Positions 9,964 through 18,302 of a DNA stretch of 64,000 bases are shown here, piece by piece. The position numbers and the translations under genes were made by a program. Under the pieces are notes generated by a model. The model worked only from the letters and a program-made list of their open reading frames with translations. It was not told the origin of the DNA and ran no database searches. The stretch's first letter is position 1, and every line of letters begins with the position of its first letter. This DNA is from Chitinophaga dinghuensis (GTDB lineage: Bacteria; Bacteroidota; Bacteroidia; Chitinophagales; Chitinophagaceae). The stretch lies in assembly GCF_003259435.1 (NCBI RefSeq), contig NZ_QLMA01000001.1, positions 682,001-746,000 of the forward strand, read 5' to 3'.

Positions 9964-10114
9964 TAATTGACTAAGTAATTAGTTTAGAAGTGTGAAAAAT
10001 GTAAAAACGGGAGAAAAAGGTGGAAAAATGGTCGATTTGAGGAGTTGAGAGATAAAAAAAGAGGGGTATCTGTAATAATTATGATTTTACGTAAGAAGTT
10101 ATATACGAATTGGT

Positions 10115-10122
10115 TATTTTTG
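10115..10122 (+). promoter_or_regulatory. -7 box (TATTTTTG) of ftsE
   Basis: A plus-strand TAnnTTTG match, 34 bases before the ftsE ATG. No clear -33 element. Confidence 0.45.
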
Positions 10123-10156
10123 TTTCTCCAAGCTAGAACTAAACGAAAAACGTTAC

Positions 10157-10852
10157 ATGACGCCCGAACAGCCAATTATACAATTGTCGAATGCGAGTAT
10201 ATATCAGGGAAATTCTCTGATATTATCAGATGTGAATATTACCGTAAACAAGGGGGAGTTTGTGTATCTCATTGGGAAGACGGGAACCGGTAAATCCAGT
10301 CTGCTGAAAACGTTATATGGCGATTTACCATTAAGGGATGGTATTGGCCAGGTAGTGGGATTTGATTTAAAGAAGATGGACTGGAAAAAGGTGCCTTATC
10401 TGCGTCGTAATCTGGGGGTGGTATTTCAGGATTTTCAGTTATTGACGGACAGGAATGTGCACGACAATTTAAAATTTGCGCTCCGGGCTACCGGTTGGCA
10501 GGATAATAAACAAATTGAGGATAAGATTACGGATGTGTTGGATAAGGTAGGTTTGGGTACAAAAGGATTCAAGATGCCTTATGAATTGAGTGGCGGGGAG
10601 CAGCAGCGTGTGGATATAGCCCGTGCTATGCTGAATTCGCCTCGTTTAATTCTGGCGGATGAGCCTACAGGTAATCTGGATCCGGAAACTTCCGATGGTA
10701 TTATGCAGTTATTGTTCCGTATTTGCAGGGAGGGTACTGCTATTGTAATGGCTACGCATGATTATATAGTATTACAGAAATTTCCATCCAGGGTATTGCG
10801 TACAGAAAATGGTCATGTGACGGATAATGCTGCCGTGAACTTTTCATCATAA
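10157..10852 (+). CDS. ftsE: FtsE-like cell-division ABC ATPase
   Basis: The ATPase half of the FtsEX complex, which at the septum activates peptidoglycan hydrolases. It has Walker [10 protein letters not shown] (about 40-48), Q-loop VVFQDFQLL, signature [14 protein letters not shown], Walker [13 protein letters not shown] and the H-loop ATHD. The layout [19 protein letters not shown] is typical of FtsE rather than of LolD. The 231-residue length is normal. No ftsX is adjacent: the next gene is rpsO with its own promoter, so the membrane partner must be encoded elsewhere. LolD or MacB-type ATPases are close relatives and remain possible. Confidence 0.85.
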   Translation: MTPEQPIIQLSNASIYQGNSLILSDVNITVNKGEFVYLIGKTGTGKSSLLKTLYGDLPLRDGIGQVVGFDLKKMDWKKVPYLRRNLGVVFQDFQLLTDRNVHDNLKFALRATGWQDNKQIEDKITDVLDKVGLGTKGFKMPYELSGGEQQRVDIARAMLNSPRLILADEPTGNLDPETSDGIMQLLFRICREGTAIVMATHDYIVLQKFPSRVLRTENGHVTDNAAVNFSS

Positions 10853-11000
10853 GGGAATGGTGGGCGTAGAGGCTGTCATCTCCCGAAGGGCAAAATGAGC
10901 AAAAACTACTTTTTTTGACCCCACTTTAATGGTTTTATACTGAATCAGAGTTGTTTATGCATATAAAAAGCTCTGAAATAATTATATATTCCCTTGTAAA

Positions 11001-11031
11001 TTGGTAATTCATATTTTTTAAATTACCTTTG
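11001..11031 (+). promoter_or_regulatory. promoter of rpsO
   Basis: TTG at 11001-11003, a 20-base spacer and TACCTTTG at 11024-11031, a near-ideal Bacteroidota housekeeping promoter. The leader is about 45 bases and AT-rich. Confidence 0.75.
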
Positions 11032-11082
11032 CACCGGAAAAATAGCGACAAAAAAAATTATTATTACTTATTATTATTCAAG

Positions 11083-11355
11083 ATGTCTTACTTAACTGTT
11101 GAAAAGAAAGCCAATATTTTTAAGGAATTTGGTGGAAGCGAGAAAAATACAGGCTCCGTGGAAGCACAAATTGCACTGCTGACTGAGCGTATCAACAGCA
11201 TTTCCAATCACCTGAAAGCGAACAAAAAAGATTTCTCTACTCACCGTGGTCTGATGAAAATGGTAGGTCAGAGAAAGCGTTTACTTTCTTACCTGTCAAA
11301 AACTAACCTCAGCGGCTACCGCGCCCTGATTGAGAAGTTAGGTATCAGGAAATAA
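11083..11355 (+). CDS. rpsO: 30S ribosomal protein S15
   Basis: S15 binds the central domain of 16S rRNA early in small-subunit assembly. The 90-residue product has the family core: TGSVEAQIALLTERI, LTERINSISNHLKANKKDFSTHRGL and GQRKRLLSYL. The correct start is ATG 11083 (MSYLTVEKKANIF). A longer frame from a TTG at 11029 would begin inside the -7 box and adds residues foreign to S15. It lies just upstream of pnp, the classic rpsO-pnp order, but here a strong terminator separates the two. Confidence 0.97.
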   Translation: MSYLTVEKKANIFKEFGGSEKNTGSVEAQIALLTERINSISNHLKANKKDFSTHRGLMKMVGQRKRLLSYLSKTNLSGYRALIEKLGIRK

Positions 11356-11374
11356 CCAAGACTTAATTATAGTG

Positions 11375-11409
11375 CTATTCCCAACTTTCTGGTTGGGAAT
11401 AGTTTTTTT
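11375..11409 (+). terminator. rpsO terminator
   Basis: 11-base perfect arms (11375-11385 and 11392-11402), a 6-base loop, then seven T. It may allow partial read-through into pnp. Confidence 0.92.
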
Positions 11410-11505
11410 GTATGTATACGTTTTGTTGTTCCGTTTAACTGATTGTCTGTAAAGGAACAACGTCATGTTGCAAATTGCTTTCAATTTATTAATCCTCACT
11501 TTTTT

Positions 11506-13830
11506 ATGAATCTGACACCTATTTCAGTAAAGTTCGATATAGGAGACGGTCGTATAGTGACCATCGAAACCGGCAAGTTAGCCCGTCAGGCTGATGGTTC
11601 GGTGACGGTGCGTCTGGGTGACTGCATTCTGCTGGCAACCGTTGTTGCCAATAAAGAACCAAAACCTGGCCAGTCGTTCTTCCCACTTACTGTTGACTAC
11701 CAGGAAAAATTTGCTTCAGCTGGCCGTATACCAGGTTCTTTCTTCAAACGTGAAGGCCGTCTGTCAGACTACGAGGTACTGATCTCCCGCTTGATCGACC
11801 GTGCGTTACGCCCACTGTTCCCCGATGATTACTTCTGCGAAGTACAGGTGCTTGTTACCCTGGTATCTTCAGATCCTGAGGTAATGCCGGATGCGCTGGC
11901 TTGTCTGGCTGCATCTGCTGCACTGGCTGTTTCTGATGTACCTATTCAGGAAATCATTTCTGAAGTACGCGTTGCCCGTATCGAAGGTAAATACGTTATC
12001 AATCCTAACCGTTCCGAGCTTGCTAAAGCCGACATGGATTTCATTATCGGCGCTACCGATAAGAACATCATGATGGTGGAAGGTGAAAGTAAGGAGTGTC
12101 AGGAAGAAGACCTGATCCAGGCGATTGAAGCGGCGCATGCTGCTATTCGCGTTCAGGTGAAAGCGCAGGAAGAACTGCGTCAGCTGAAAGGACTTACTGG
12201 CAAACGCGAGTATACCAAACCGCATACCAACGAAGAGCTGCAGGCTAAAGTAGCGGCTTTCGCAAAAGATAAAATTTACCAGGTTGCAAAATCTGCTTCT
12301 GCAAAACATGATCGTAGCGATGCTTTCAAGAAAATTGCAGAAGAGCTGAAAGAATCTCTGGGTGAATTACCTGAAGAAGATCAGCCACTGGTAGGTCAAT
12401 ACTTCCATGATCTGGAGAAAGAAGTGATTCGTAACATGATCCTGGACGAAAAAATCCGTTTGGATGGTCGTTCTTTGGAGCAGGTTCGTCCGCTGGCTAT
12501 GGAAACAGATATCCTGCCTTCTCCGCATGGTTCTGCACTGTTTACCCGTGGTGAAACACAGTCTCTGACTACTGTTACCCTGGGTACGCCTGAAGATGAG
12601 CTGCTGATTGAAAGTGCAGCCACTTCCAGCTACGTTAAATTTATTCTCCATTATAACTTCCCTCCGTTCTCTACTGGTGAAGTGAAGCCTATGCGCGGCC
12701 CTGGTCGTCGTGAGGTAGGTCACGGTAACCTGGCGATGCGTTCCCTGAAGCAGATGATGCCAGGTGGCGAATACGCTTACACCGTGAGGGTTGTTTCTGA
12801 TATCCTGGAATCTAACGGTTCCTCTTCTATGGCTACTGTATGTGCTGGTTCCCTGGCACTGATGGACGCTGGCGTACCTTTGCCTAAACACATTTCCGGT
12901 GTGGCAATGGGTCTGATCTCCCGCGCTTCTGATGGCAAATGGGCAGTACTGACCGATATCCTCGGTGATGAAGATCATCTGGGCGATATGGACTTTAAAG
13001 TAACCGGTACCCGTGATGGTATCTGCGGTATCCAGATGGATATTAAAGTAGATGGCCTTAGCATGGACGTTATGCGTCAGGCACTGGCACAAGCAAACAA
13101 AGGACGTCTGCACATCATTGATGCAATGTATGCTGCGGTTCCTGCTGCTCGCCCTGAGCCTAAACCACATGCTCCACGTATGGAGAAAATCATCATCGAT
13201 CGTGAATTCATCGGTGCTGTGATCGGACCAGGTGGTAAAATCATCCAGGAAATTCAGCGTGAAACCGGTACTACCATCAACATCGAAGAAGTTGGTGAAA
13301 CTGGTGAAGTAAGCATCTTCTCTGCACAGAAAGAGGGTCTGGAAAAAGCGCTGAAATGGATTAAAGGTATTGTTGCCGTTCCTGAAGTAGGCGAAGTATA
13401 TGAATCAGTAGTGAAATCTATTATGCCTTATGGTGCATTCGTAGAGTTCATGCCTGGTAAACAAGGACTGCTGCACATTTCTGAAGTATCCTGGAAACGT
13501 CTGGATACAATGGAAGGCGTACTGTCTGAAGGTGAAACCGTGAAAGTAAAACTGACCGGTACTGATCCTAAGACTGGCAAGTTCAAACTGAGCCGCAAAG
13601 TGCTGATGCCGAAACCAGAAGGTTACGTAGAACGTCCTGAGCGTGAAGAGCGCGGCGACAGAGGCGATCGTGGTGACCGTGGCGACAGACGTGGTCCTCG
13701 TGACGACAGAAGAAACGGTGGTGGCGACAGACGCGATTTCCGTGATCGTGGCCCTCGTGAAGATCGTGGTCCTCGCGAAGATCGCAATCAGCCTGAGAAA
13801 CCTCAGGAGCCTTATTTCGATGAACAATAG
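11506..13830 (+). CDS. pnp: polynucleotide phosphorylase
   Basis: A 3'-5' phosphorolytic exoribonuclease for mRNA turnover. From ATG 11506 (MNLTPISVKFDIGDGR) the domains are: first RNase PH domain, an all-helical linker, second RNase PH domain with the catalytic region (LDGRSLEQVRPL, FTRGETQSLTTVTLGT, MDFKVTGTRDGI), a KH domain (DREFIGAVIGPGGKIIQEI) and an S1 domain (YESVVKSIMPYGAFVEFMPG). A low-complexity tail of about 70 residues (706-774) rich in RGD, DRR and RGPRED units follows. A longer frame from TTG 11443 is not supported by family alignment. The length of 774 is slightly above the E. coli enzyme because of the tail. Confidence 0.97.
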   Translation: MNLTPISVKFDIGDGRIVTIETGKLARQADGSVTVRLGDCILLATVVANKEPKPGQSFFPLTVDYQEKFASAGRIPGSFFKREGRLSDYEVLISRLIDRALRPLFPDDYFCEVQVLVTLVSSDPEVMPDALACLAASAALAVSDVPIQEIISEVRVARIEGKYVINPNRSELAKADMDFIIGATDKNIMMVEGESKECQEEDLIQAIEAAHAAIRVQVKAQEELRQLKGLTGKREYTKPHTNEELQAKVAAFAKDKIYQVAKSASAKHDRSDAFKKIAEELKESLGELPEEDQPLVGQYFHDLEKEVIRNMILDEKIRLDGRSLEQVRPLAMETDILPSPHGSALFTRGETQSLTTVTLGTPEDELLIESAATSSYVKFILHYNFPPFSTGEVKPMRGPGRREVGHGNLAMRSLKQMMPGGEYAYTVRVVSDILESNGSSSMATVCAGSLALMDAGVPLPKHISGVAMGLISRASDGKWAVLTDILGDEDHLGDMDFKVTGTRDGICGIQMDIKVDGLSMDVMRQALAQANKGRLHIIDAMYAAVPAARPEPKPHAPRMEKIIIDREFIGAVIGPGGKIIQEIQRETGTTINIEEVGETGEVSIFSAQKEGLEKALKWIKGIVAVPEVGEVYESVVKSIMPYGAFVEFMPGKQGLLHISEVSWKRLDTMEGVLSEGETVKVKLTGTDPKTGKFKLSRKVLMPKPEGYVERPEREERGDRGDRGDRGDRRGPRDDRRNGGGDRRDFRDRGPREDRGPREDRNQPEKPQEPYFDEQ

Positions 13831-13850
13831 TCTGAAATAACTGCTATATA

Positions 13851-13882
13851 AAAAGCCCGACTCTGAATTGAGTCGGGCTTTT
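13851..13882. terminator. bidirectional terminator after pnp
   Basis: 13-base perfect arms (13851-13863 and 13870-13882, core AGCCCGACTC) with a 6-base loop and flanking A and T runs, between convergent genes. Confidence 0.93.
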
Positions 13883-13909
13883 GTTTTACATATGAATCAA
13901 AAAAGGGAA

Positions 13910-14512
13910 TTACCTGGATCTGGAATAGAGTGGAGACAATTTTTGTTCCACTGCGTAGGTACTTTCTCTGAAAATCTGTTTACCGTTATTGAGGCGGAAT
14001 GCTCTGAAATCTGCTCCCGGAACCACTTCCATAATCATTTTATAACTGGTCACAGGTAGTTGTGGTTTTACAAATTTCTCGATCACCTTCAGTTTGGCCT
14101 GCTGTAGCAAGTCTGCCATAATACATTCCAGATAAGGGAGGAGAATACCTTCATCTTCCGCCCATTGCATGTACATTTTAGTAGCGCTGAAGCTCAGGTC
14201 TTTATGTGTGGTGTCTGCCAGATAGCAATAGGCTTTCTGGAAGTGAGTGGCCATTTCTGCTTTCGTGAAATTTTTGAAAGACACGTGGTTGAATGCCCGG
14301 CCGCTGTACTGTTGGCGTGGGAGGGAAGTATCCATCGTGTTCAGGTAATCCATCAGGAATACTCTGTTAATGATGATTGTTACGTTTTCCCCATCATAAA
14401 CAATTGAATCGGTCATGGGTTCTTCCGGAGGTGGAACCTTGATAACAGTGGTTTGTGCCATAGCTGCACAGGAAATTGCCATGGCAGACAATAGCATGAG
14501 TAGTGTTTTCAT
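13910..14512 (-). CDS. exported protein of unknown function
   Basis: 200 residues with a clear signal peptide (MKTLLMLLSAMAISCAAMAQ, cut after about residue 20). The mature part has a short proline-rich start (VPPPEEP) and a mixed alpha/beta body; I recognise no domain. It probably acts in the periplasm. It has its own promoter, divergent from prmA, and ends at the terminator shared with pnp. It is not obviously linked to either neighbour. Confidence 0.8.
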   Translation of the reverse strand: MKTLLMLLSAMAISCAAMAQTTVIKVPPPEEPMTDSIVYDGENVTIIINRVFLMDYLNTMDTSLPRQQYSGRAFNHVSFKNFTKAEMATHFQKAYCYLADTTHKDLSFSATKMYMQWAEDEGILLPYLECIMADLLQQAKLKVIEKFVKPQLPVTSYKMIMEVVPGADFRAFRLNNGKQIFRESTYAVEQKLSPLYSRSR

Positions 14513-14535
14513 AGGTGTATAGATATTATAAAAAT

Positions 14536-14565
14536 CAAATATAATATTATTTCGATTTTCTACAA
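14536..14565 (-). promoter_or_regulatory. promoter of the exported-protein gene
   Basis: On the minus strand TTG (14565-14563), a 19-base spacer and TATATTTG (14543-14536), with a leader of about 18-20 bases to ATG 14512. Confidence 0.65.
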
Positions 14566-14601
14566 CAAACTTCCTCTGAGGTATATCGTCTGGAATTCAG
14601 T

Positions 14602-14609
14602 TATCTTTG
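14602..14609 (+). promoter_or_regulatory. -7 box (TATCTTTG) of prmA
   Basis: It ends only six bases before the prmA ATG, so the transcript would start at or almost at the start codon. No clear -33 TTG. Confidence 0.5.
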
Positions 14610-14615
14610 CCGCTT

Positions 14616-15434
14616 ATGTCACACATCGCAATTACAATACAGGCAACGGGCGCAGAAGCGGAGTTGCTGATCGCGCAGTTATCGGCTGTTGGATATGAAG
14701 GGTTTGAGGAGCAGGAAGCGGCATTGGTAGCATTTATTCCGGAAGGGGATTTTGATGCGGCCGTTTTGGAGGAGTTACTGGGAGCTAACGGTATTACCTA
14801 TACGCAGGAGTTGATACAGCAACAGAACTGGAATGCAGTATGGGAGAGTAATTTTCAGCCGGTATTGGTAGATGATTTTTGCGGTATCAGGGCTAATTTC
14901 CATGAAGCGTTTGTGCCAAAGCCCCAGTATGACATAGAGATAACGCCTAAGATGTCGTTTGGTACAGGGCATCACGCTACTACTTCTTCTGTGATTCGTT
15001 TGATGAAAGATATATCTTTTGAAGGGCGTAAGGTATTTGATTTTGGTACGGGAACTGGTATTCTGGCGATTCTGGCAGAGATGATGGGCGCGGAGGTTGT
15101 GGATGCAATTGATTACGATGAATGGGCGGTAAATAACACCCTTGAGAACCTGGAAGCGAACCATACCACTAAAGTAAAAGTATGGCAGGCAGATAATTTG
15201 AGCGATATCTCGCAGAAATATGATATATTGCTGGCGAATATCAATTGTAATATACTGTTGCACTTTATGGCAGATATGCGCCGGCTTTTATCCCCTGGCG
15301 GTATCCTTTTGCTAAGTGGCATCATGCCAACTGACGAGACACAAATTCTGGCCGCAGCTACTCCTCATGGATTTGAATTGCAGCGAAAAATTGAGAAAGA
15401 CAACTGGCTGGCACTGCAGTTCATAGTGCAATAG
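14616..15434 (+). CDS. prmA: ribosomal protein L11 methyltransferase
   Basis: A SAM-dependent enzyme that trimethylates L11. The N-terminal substrate-recognition domain (about 1-95) is followed by a class I methyltransferase fold: the PrmA signature PKMSFGTGHHATT, SAM motif I VFDFGTGTGILAI, acidic DAIDYDEWAV, and the ANINCNILL substrate loop, a variant of the usual NILA. ATG 14616 (MSHIAITIQ) is preferred to a TTG at 14607 that lies inside the promoter box. It is single, with plsY about 120 bases downstream. Confidence 0.93.
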   Translation: MSHIAITIQATGAEAELLIAQLSAVGYEGFEEQEAALVAFIPEGDFDAAVLEELLGANGITYTQELIQQQNWNAVWESNFQPVLVDDFCGIRANFHEAFVPKPQYDIEITPKMSFGTGHHATTSSVIRLMKDISFEGRKVFDFGTGTGILAILAEMMGAEVVDAIDYDEWAVNNTLENLEANHTTKVKVWQADNLSDISQKYDILLANINCNILLHFMADMRRLLSPGGILLLSGIMPTDETQILAAATPHGFELQRKIEKDNWLALQFIVQ

Positions 15435-15556
15435 AAATTATGCGAAAAACACATATGAAAGTTATTGAATTTCCAACTTTTGTGTTACAAACTTTCCTAA
15501 TATTCGCTTAATTTTAACACAATATTTGTTATCTTAGCAAGACCTAACTTATAGTG

Positions 15557-16213
15557 ATGATAGAATTTTTATTGCTTATTTGCGCTTATCTGATAGGATC
15601 TGTACCTACTGCTGTTTGGGTAAGTAAAGGTGTATTTGGCATGGATATCCGGGAGTATGGCAGCGGCAATGCCGGCGCTACAAATACTTTCAGGGTACTG
15701 GGGCCAAAAGCAGGTACGTTCGTAATGATTGTAGACATGCTGAAAGGTGTGTTGGCAGTGAGATTGGCGTATTTGTTACCACAGTATCAGGATATTGAGC
15801 ATTTATCTCAGCTGGTAAAAACGCAACTGGTCAACTTCCAGATTGCATTAGGACTGGCAGCAGTACTGGGGCATATATTCCCTATCTGGGCAGGCTTCCG
15901 TGGCGGTAAAGGTATTGCTACGTTATTCGGTTTAGTACTGGGTATTCAACCGCTGGTAGCGCTGTGTTGTGTAGGCGTATTCCTGATGATTCTTTTTCTG
16001 ACAAGATATGTATCATTAAGCTCGATCATTGCTAGTATAGCATTCCCTGTACTGATACTATATATCTTTAATGAGCCGGAATTGTATTACCGTATTTTCG
16101 CTATTGCTGTTGCATTACTGGTAGTACTTACGCATCAGAAGAATATTGGTCGTTTGCTGAAAGGAAATGAGAGCAAAGTGCCTTTGTTCAAGAACCGCAA
16201 GGAAAAACATTAA
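15557..16213 (+). CDS. plsY: acyl-phosphate:glycerol-3-phosphate acyltransferase
   Basis: An integral membrane enzyme making lysophosphatidic acid from acyl-phosphate, the first step of phospholipid synthesis. Conserved loops are present: GSVPTAVWVSK, the GSGNAGATNTFRVLG glycerol-phosphate loop, the GHIFPIWAGFRGGKGIAT catalytic loop, and RYVSLSSI. Five or more hydrophobic segments are visible. GTG 15554 and ATG 15557 are adjacent; ATG 15557 (MIEFLLLI) is chosen. A near-consensus box TATCTTAG lies about 20 bases upstream. Confidence 0.95.
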   Translation: MIEFLLLICAYLIGSVPTAVWVSKGVFGMDIREYGSGNAGATNTFRVLGPKAGTFVMIVDMLKGVLAVRLAYLLPQYQDIEHLSQLVKTQLVNFQIALGLAAVLGHIFPIWAGFRGGKGIATLFGLVLGIQPLVALCCVGVFLMILFLTRYVSLSSIIASIAFPVLILYIFNEPELYYRIFAIAVALLVVLTHQKNIGRLLKGNESKVPLFKNRKEKH

Positions 16214-16307
16214 TTTGCATTAAATATTATTGAAAGAGCTTATTGGAACGGATGTTGCAATAGGCTCTTTGTTTTTTTAATGCATATCATAAAAGATAAA
16301 TATTTCT

Positions 16308-16315
16308 TAGGTTTG
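16308..16315 (+). promoter_or_regulatory. -7 box (TAGGTTTG) of the M48 protease gene
   Basis: A plus-strand TAnnTTTG match about 30 bases before ATG 16346. It supports the shorter start, because a longer frame from 16280 would begin upstream of the promoter box. Confidence 0.5.
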
Positions 16316-16345
16316 CATCGCTTATCGCAAAAATTTGATAAACCC

Positions 16346-17161
16346 ATGAAAAAGATCGCATTCGCGTTTACTGTCGCAGCCGCATTTCTTTCAGGATGTT
16401 CGAGTGTTCCTATTACCGGAAGAAAACAACTGAACCTCCTCCCCGAAAGCACCATGGAATCCATGGCATTACAAGAATACCAAACCTTTTTGTCGTCCAA
16501 TAAAGTAGTTGCGCAGGCAACGAACAAGGATGCTGACATGGTGAAAAGAGTAGGCCAGCGTATAGCCGCTGCCGTTACTCAGTACATGAATCAGCAAGGT
16601 CAGGGAGCTTCCATTGAGAGTTATAAATGGGAATTCAACCTGGTGGACAGCAAAGAAGTGAATGCCTGGTGTATGCCTGGAGGAAAAGTGGTGGTATATA
16701 CCGGACTGTTACCGGTTACGCAGAATGAGACAGCGTTGGCCTGTGTAATGGGTCATGAGATTGCTCATGCGATTGCTCGTCATGGTAATGAGCGTATGAG
16801 TCAGCAGATGGTGGCGCAGGGCGTACAAGTAGCGGGTGCGTTGGCATTGGGTAAGAATCCTACTGCGGTGAATATTTTCAATCAGGCAGTGGGTGTAGGC
16901 GGTAACGTAGGACTGCTGGCCTTCTCCCGTCAGAATGAACTGGAAGCAGATCACCTGGGTGTTATCTTCATGGCTATGGCCGGCTATAACCCACAGGAGG
17001 CCATTCCTTTCTGGCAGCGTATGGCGCAGTTGAGTGCCAGCTCCAGCAAGCCGCCTGAATTTCTTTCTACTCACCCTAGCGACGATCGTCGTGTGGCGCA
17101 GCTGCAACAGTTGATGCCGGAAGCATTGAAATATTACAAACCTGCTGGTACTAAGAGCTAA
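16346..17161 (+). CDS. M48 family zinc metalloprotease, lipoprotein (LoiP/YcaL type)
   Basis: 271 residues from ATG 16346 (MKKIAFAFTVAAAFLSGCSS). A lipobox, LSGC, marks lipidation at about Cys-18, so it is anchored in a periplasm-facing membrane leaflet. The PITGRKQL motif after the anchor is typical of this lipoprotein subgroup. Zinc site HEIAH at 137-141, with the third ligand in NELEADHLG. The substrate-loop segment HPSDDRRVAQL near the C-terminus is also conserved. Likely role: quality control of envelope proteins. The gene ends at a terminator shared with the convergent oxyR gene. Confidence 0.93.
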   Translation: MKKIAFAFTVAAAFLSGCSSVPITGRKQLNLLPESTMESMALQEYQTFLSSNKVVAQATNKDADMVKRVGQRIAAAVTQYMNQQGQGASIESYKWEFNLVDSKEVNAWCMPGGKVVVYTGLLPVTQNETALACVMGHEIAHAIARHGNERMSQQMVAQGVQVAGALALGKNPTAVNIFNQAVGVGGNVGLLAFSRQNELEADHLGVIFMAMAGYNPQEAIPFWQRMAQLSASSSKPPEFLSTHPSDDRRVAQLQQLMPEALKYYKPAGTKS

Positions 17162-17175
17162 TCACAGGTAATCAT

Positions 17176-17224
17176 AACATAAAAAAGCCCCCGACATGTG
17201 AAATGTCGGGGGCTTTTTTATGTT
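17176..17224. terminator. bidirectional terminator between the M48 gene and oxyR
   Basis: 22-base perfect arms (17176-17197 and 17203-17224) with GCCCCCGACAT core, 5-base loop, and A and T runs on both sides. Confidence 0.94.
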
Positions 17225-17239
17225 ATGAAATCAATATTG

Positions 17240-18184
17240 TTAGTCGTTAATAATCTCTACTACTTTTTTATTCTTCTGTACTTTCATCTTCTCCGGCACA
17301 TGTGCCAGTATTTCGGCCTTAAAGGCCTCAATTAAGGCTTGTTTGATGAAATGCCTGTGTGTCACCAGACTGATCTCCCTAACTGGTTCTGGGGTCTTAA
17401 AATAGCGCACCATATTCAATTGTTTGGGCGACAGATCCTGGAGGGAGAGTTCCGGGAGGATGGTATATCCTTCGTTGAGGTCTACCATGCGTTTCAGCGT
17501 TTCCACGCTGCCGGTGTTATATTCCAGATTTTTGTATTCTCCCATGGTGAACTTGTCTTTACAGATATTGAGGACCTGATTGCGCATGCAATGGCCTTCA
17601 TTGAGGAGCCATACTTCTTTCACGTCGAGATCTTCTGGTCGGATGACCTTTTTCTCGTAGAGTTCATGATTTTTGGAAGTATAGACTACAAATGATTCGT
17701 AAAAGAGGGGATGTTCTTCCAGGTGGGGATTATGCAGTGGCGTGGCCAGGAGTCCGCAATCCAGCAGTTCCTGTTTGAGTTGCTGCATGATCTGTTCCGT
17801 GGGATATTCCCATATTTCCAGTTTGACCTTAGGATATTTTTTCATGAAGCCGGTCAGGATGCGGGGGAGCAGATAAGGCGCCAGGGTGGGGATGATACCT
17901 ACTTTCAGGTTGCCTTGAACTTCTTTTTTCTGGTCGGCGATGATTTCCCGGATGCGGGCATTTTCTTTCAGGATGATCCGGGCTTGAGCTACCACGGCGG
18001 TTCCGATTTCTGTGGGCACTACTGGCAATTTACTGCGGTCAAACAATTTGATCCCCAGCTCATCCTCCAGTTTTTGAATCTGCATGCTCAGCGTTGGTTG
18101 TGTTACGAAACACTTCTCTGCCGCTACTACAAAACTTCTGTAGGTGTCTACCGCAACAATATACTCCAGTTGTACAGTCGTCAT
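17240..18184 (-). CDS. oxyR: OxyR, peroxide-sensing LysR-type regulator
   Basis: A 314-residue LysR-family activator. It has an N-terminal winged helix (LEYIVAVDTYRSFVVAAEKC...TQPTLSMQIQKLE) and a substrate-binding-like regulatory domain. Two cysteines at 199 and 208 (EGHCMRNQVLNIC) sit at the same numbers and spacing as the redox pair of E. coli OxyR. Peroxide would form a disulfide there and activate transcription of catalase and peroxidase genes, none of which is in this window. The C-terminal extension (about 295-314) is lysine-rich. The upstream TAACTTTA resembles a -7 box with one mismatch. Confidence 0.92.
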   Translation of the reverse strand: MTTVQLEYIVAVDTYRSFVVAAEKCFVTQPTLSMQIQKLEDELGIKLFDRSKLPVVPTEIGTAVVAQARIILKENARIREIIADQKKEVQGNLKVGIIPTLAPYLLPRILTGFMKKYPKVKLEIWEYPTEQIMQQLKQELLDCGLLATPLHNPHLEEHPLFYESFVVYTSKNHELYEKKVIRPEDLDVKEVWLLNEGHCMRNQVLNICKDKFTMGEYKNLEYNTGSVETLKRMVDLNEGYTILPELSLQDLSPKQLNMVRYFKTPEPVREISLVTHRHFIKQALIEAFKAEILAHVPEKMKVQKNKKVVEIIND

Positions 18185-18302
18185 TTCCTTGCTTTGAGGG
18201 TGTAAAGTTATTGATAAAATCTATTAAACCTCAAAAAGAAATTGGGGATTTAAGGATGTTTTAACCCTTAAATCCCCAATTACAATATTGTTGGGAGTCC
18301 GC

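Noticed and set aside
11029..11082. Longer rpsO reading frame starting at TTG 11029
   Set aside because: The start lies inside the promoter -7 box and the added residues are foreign to S15.
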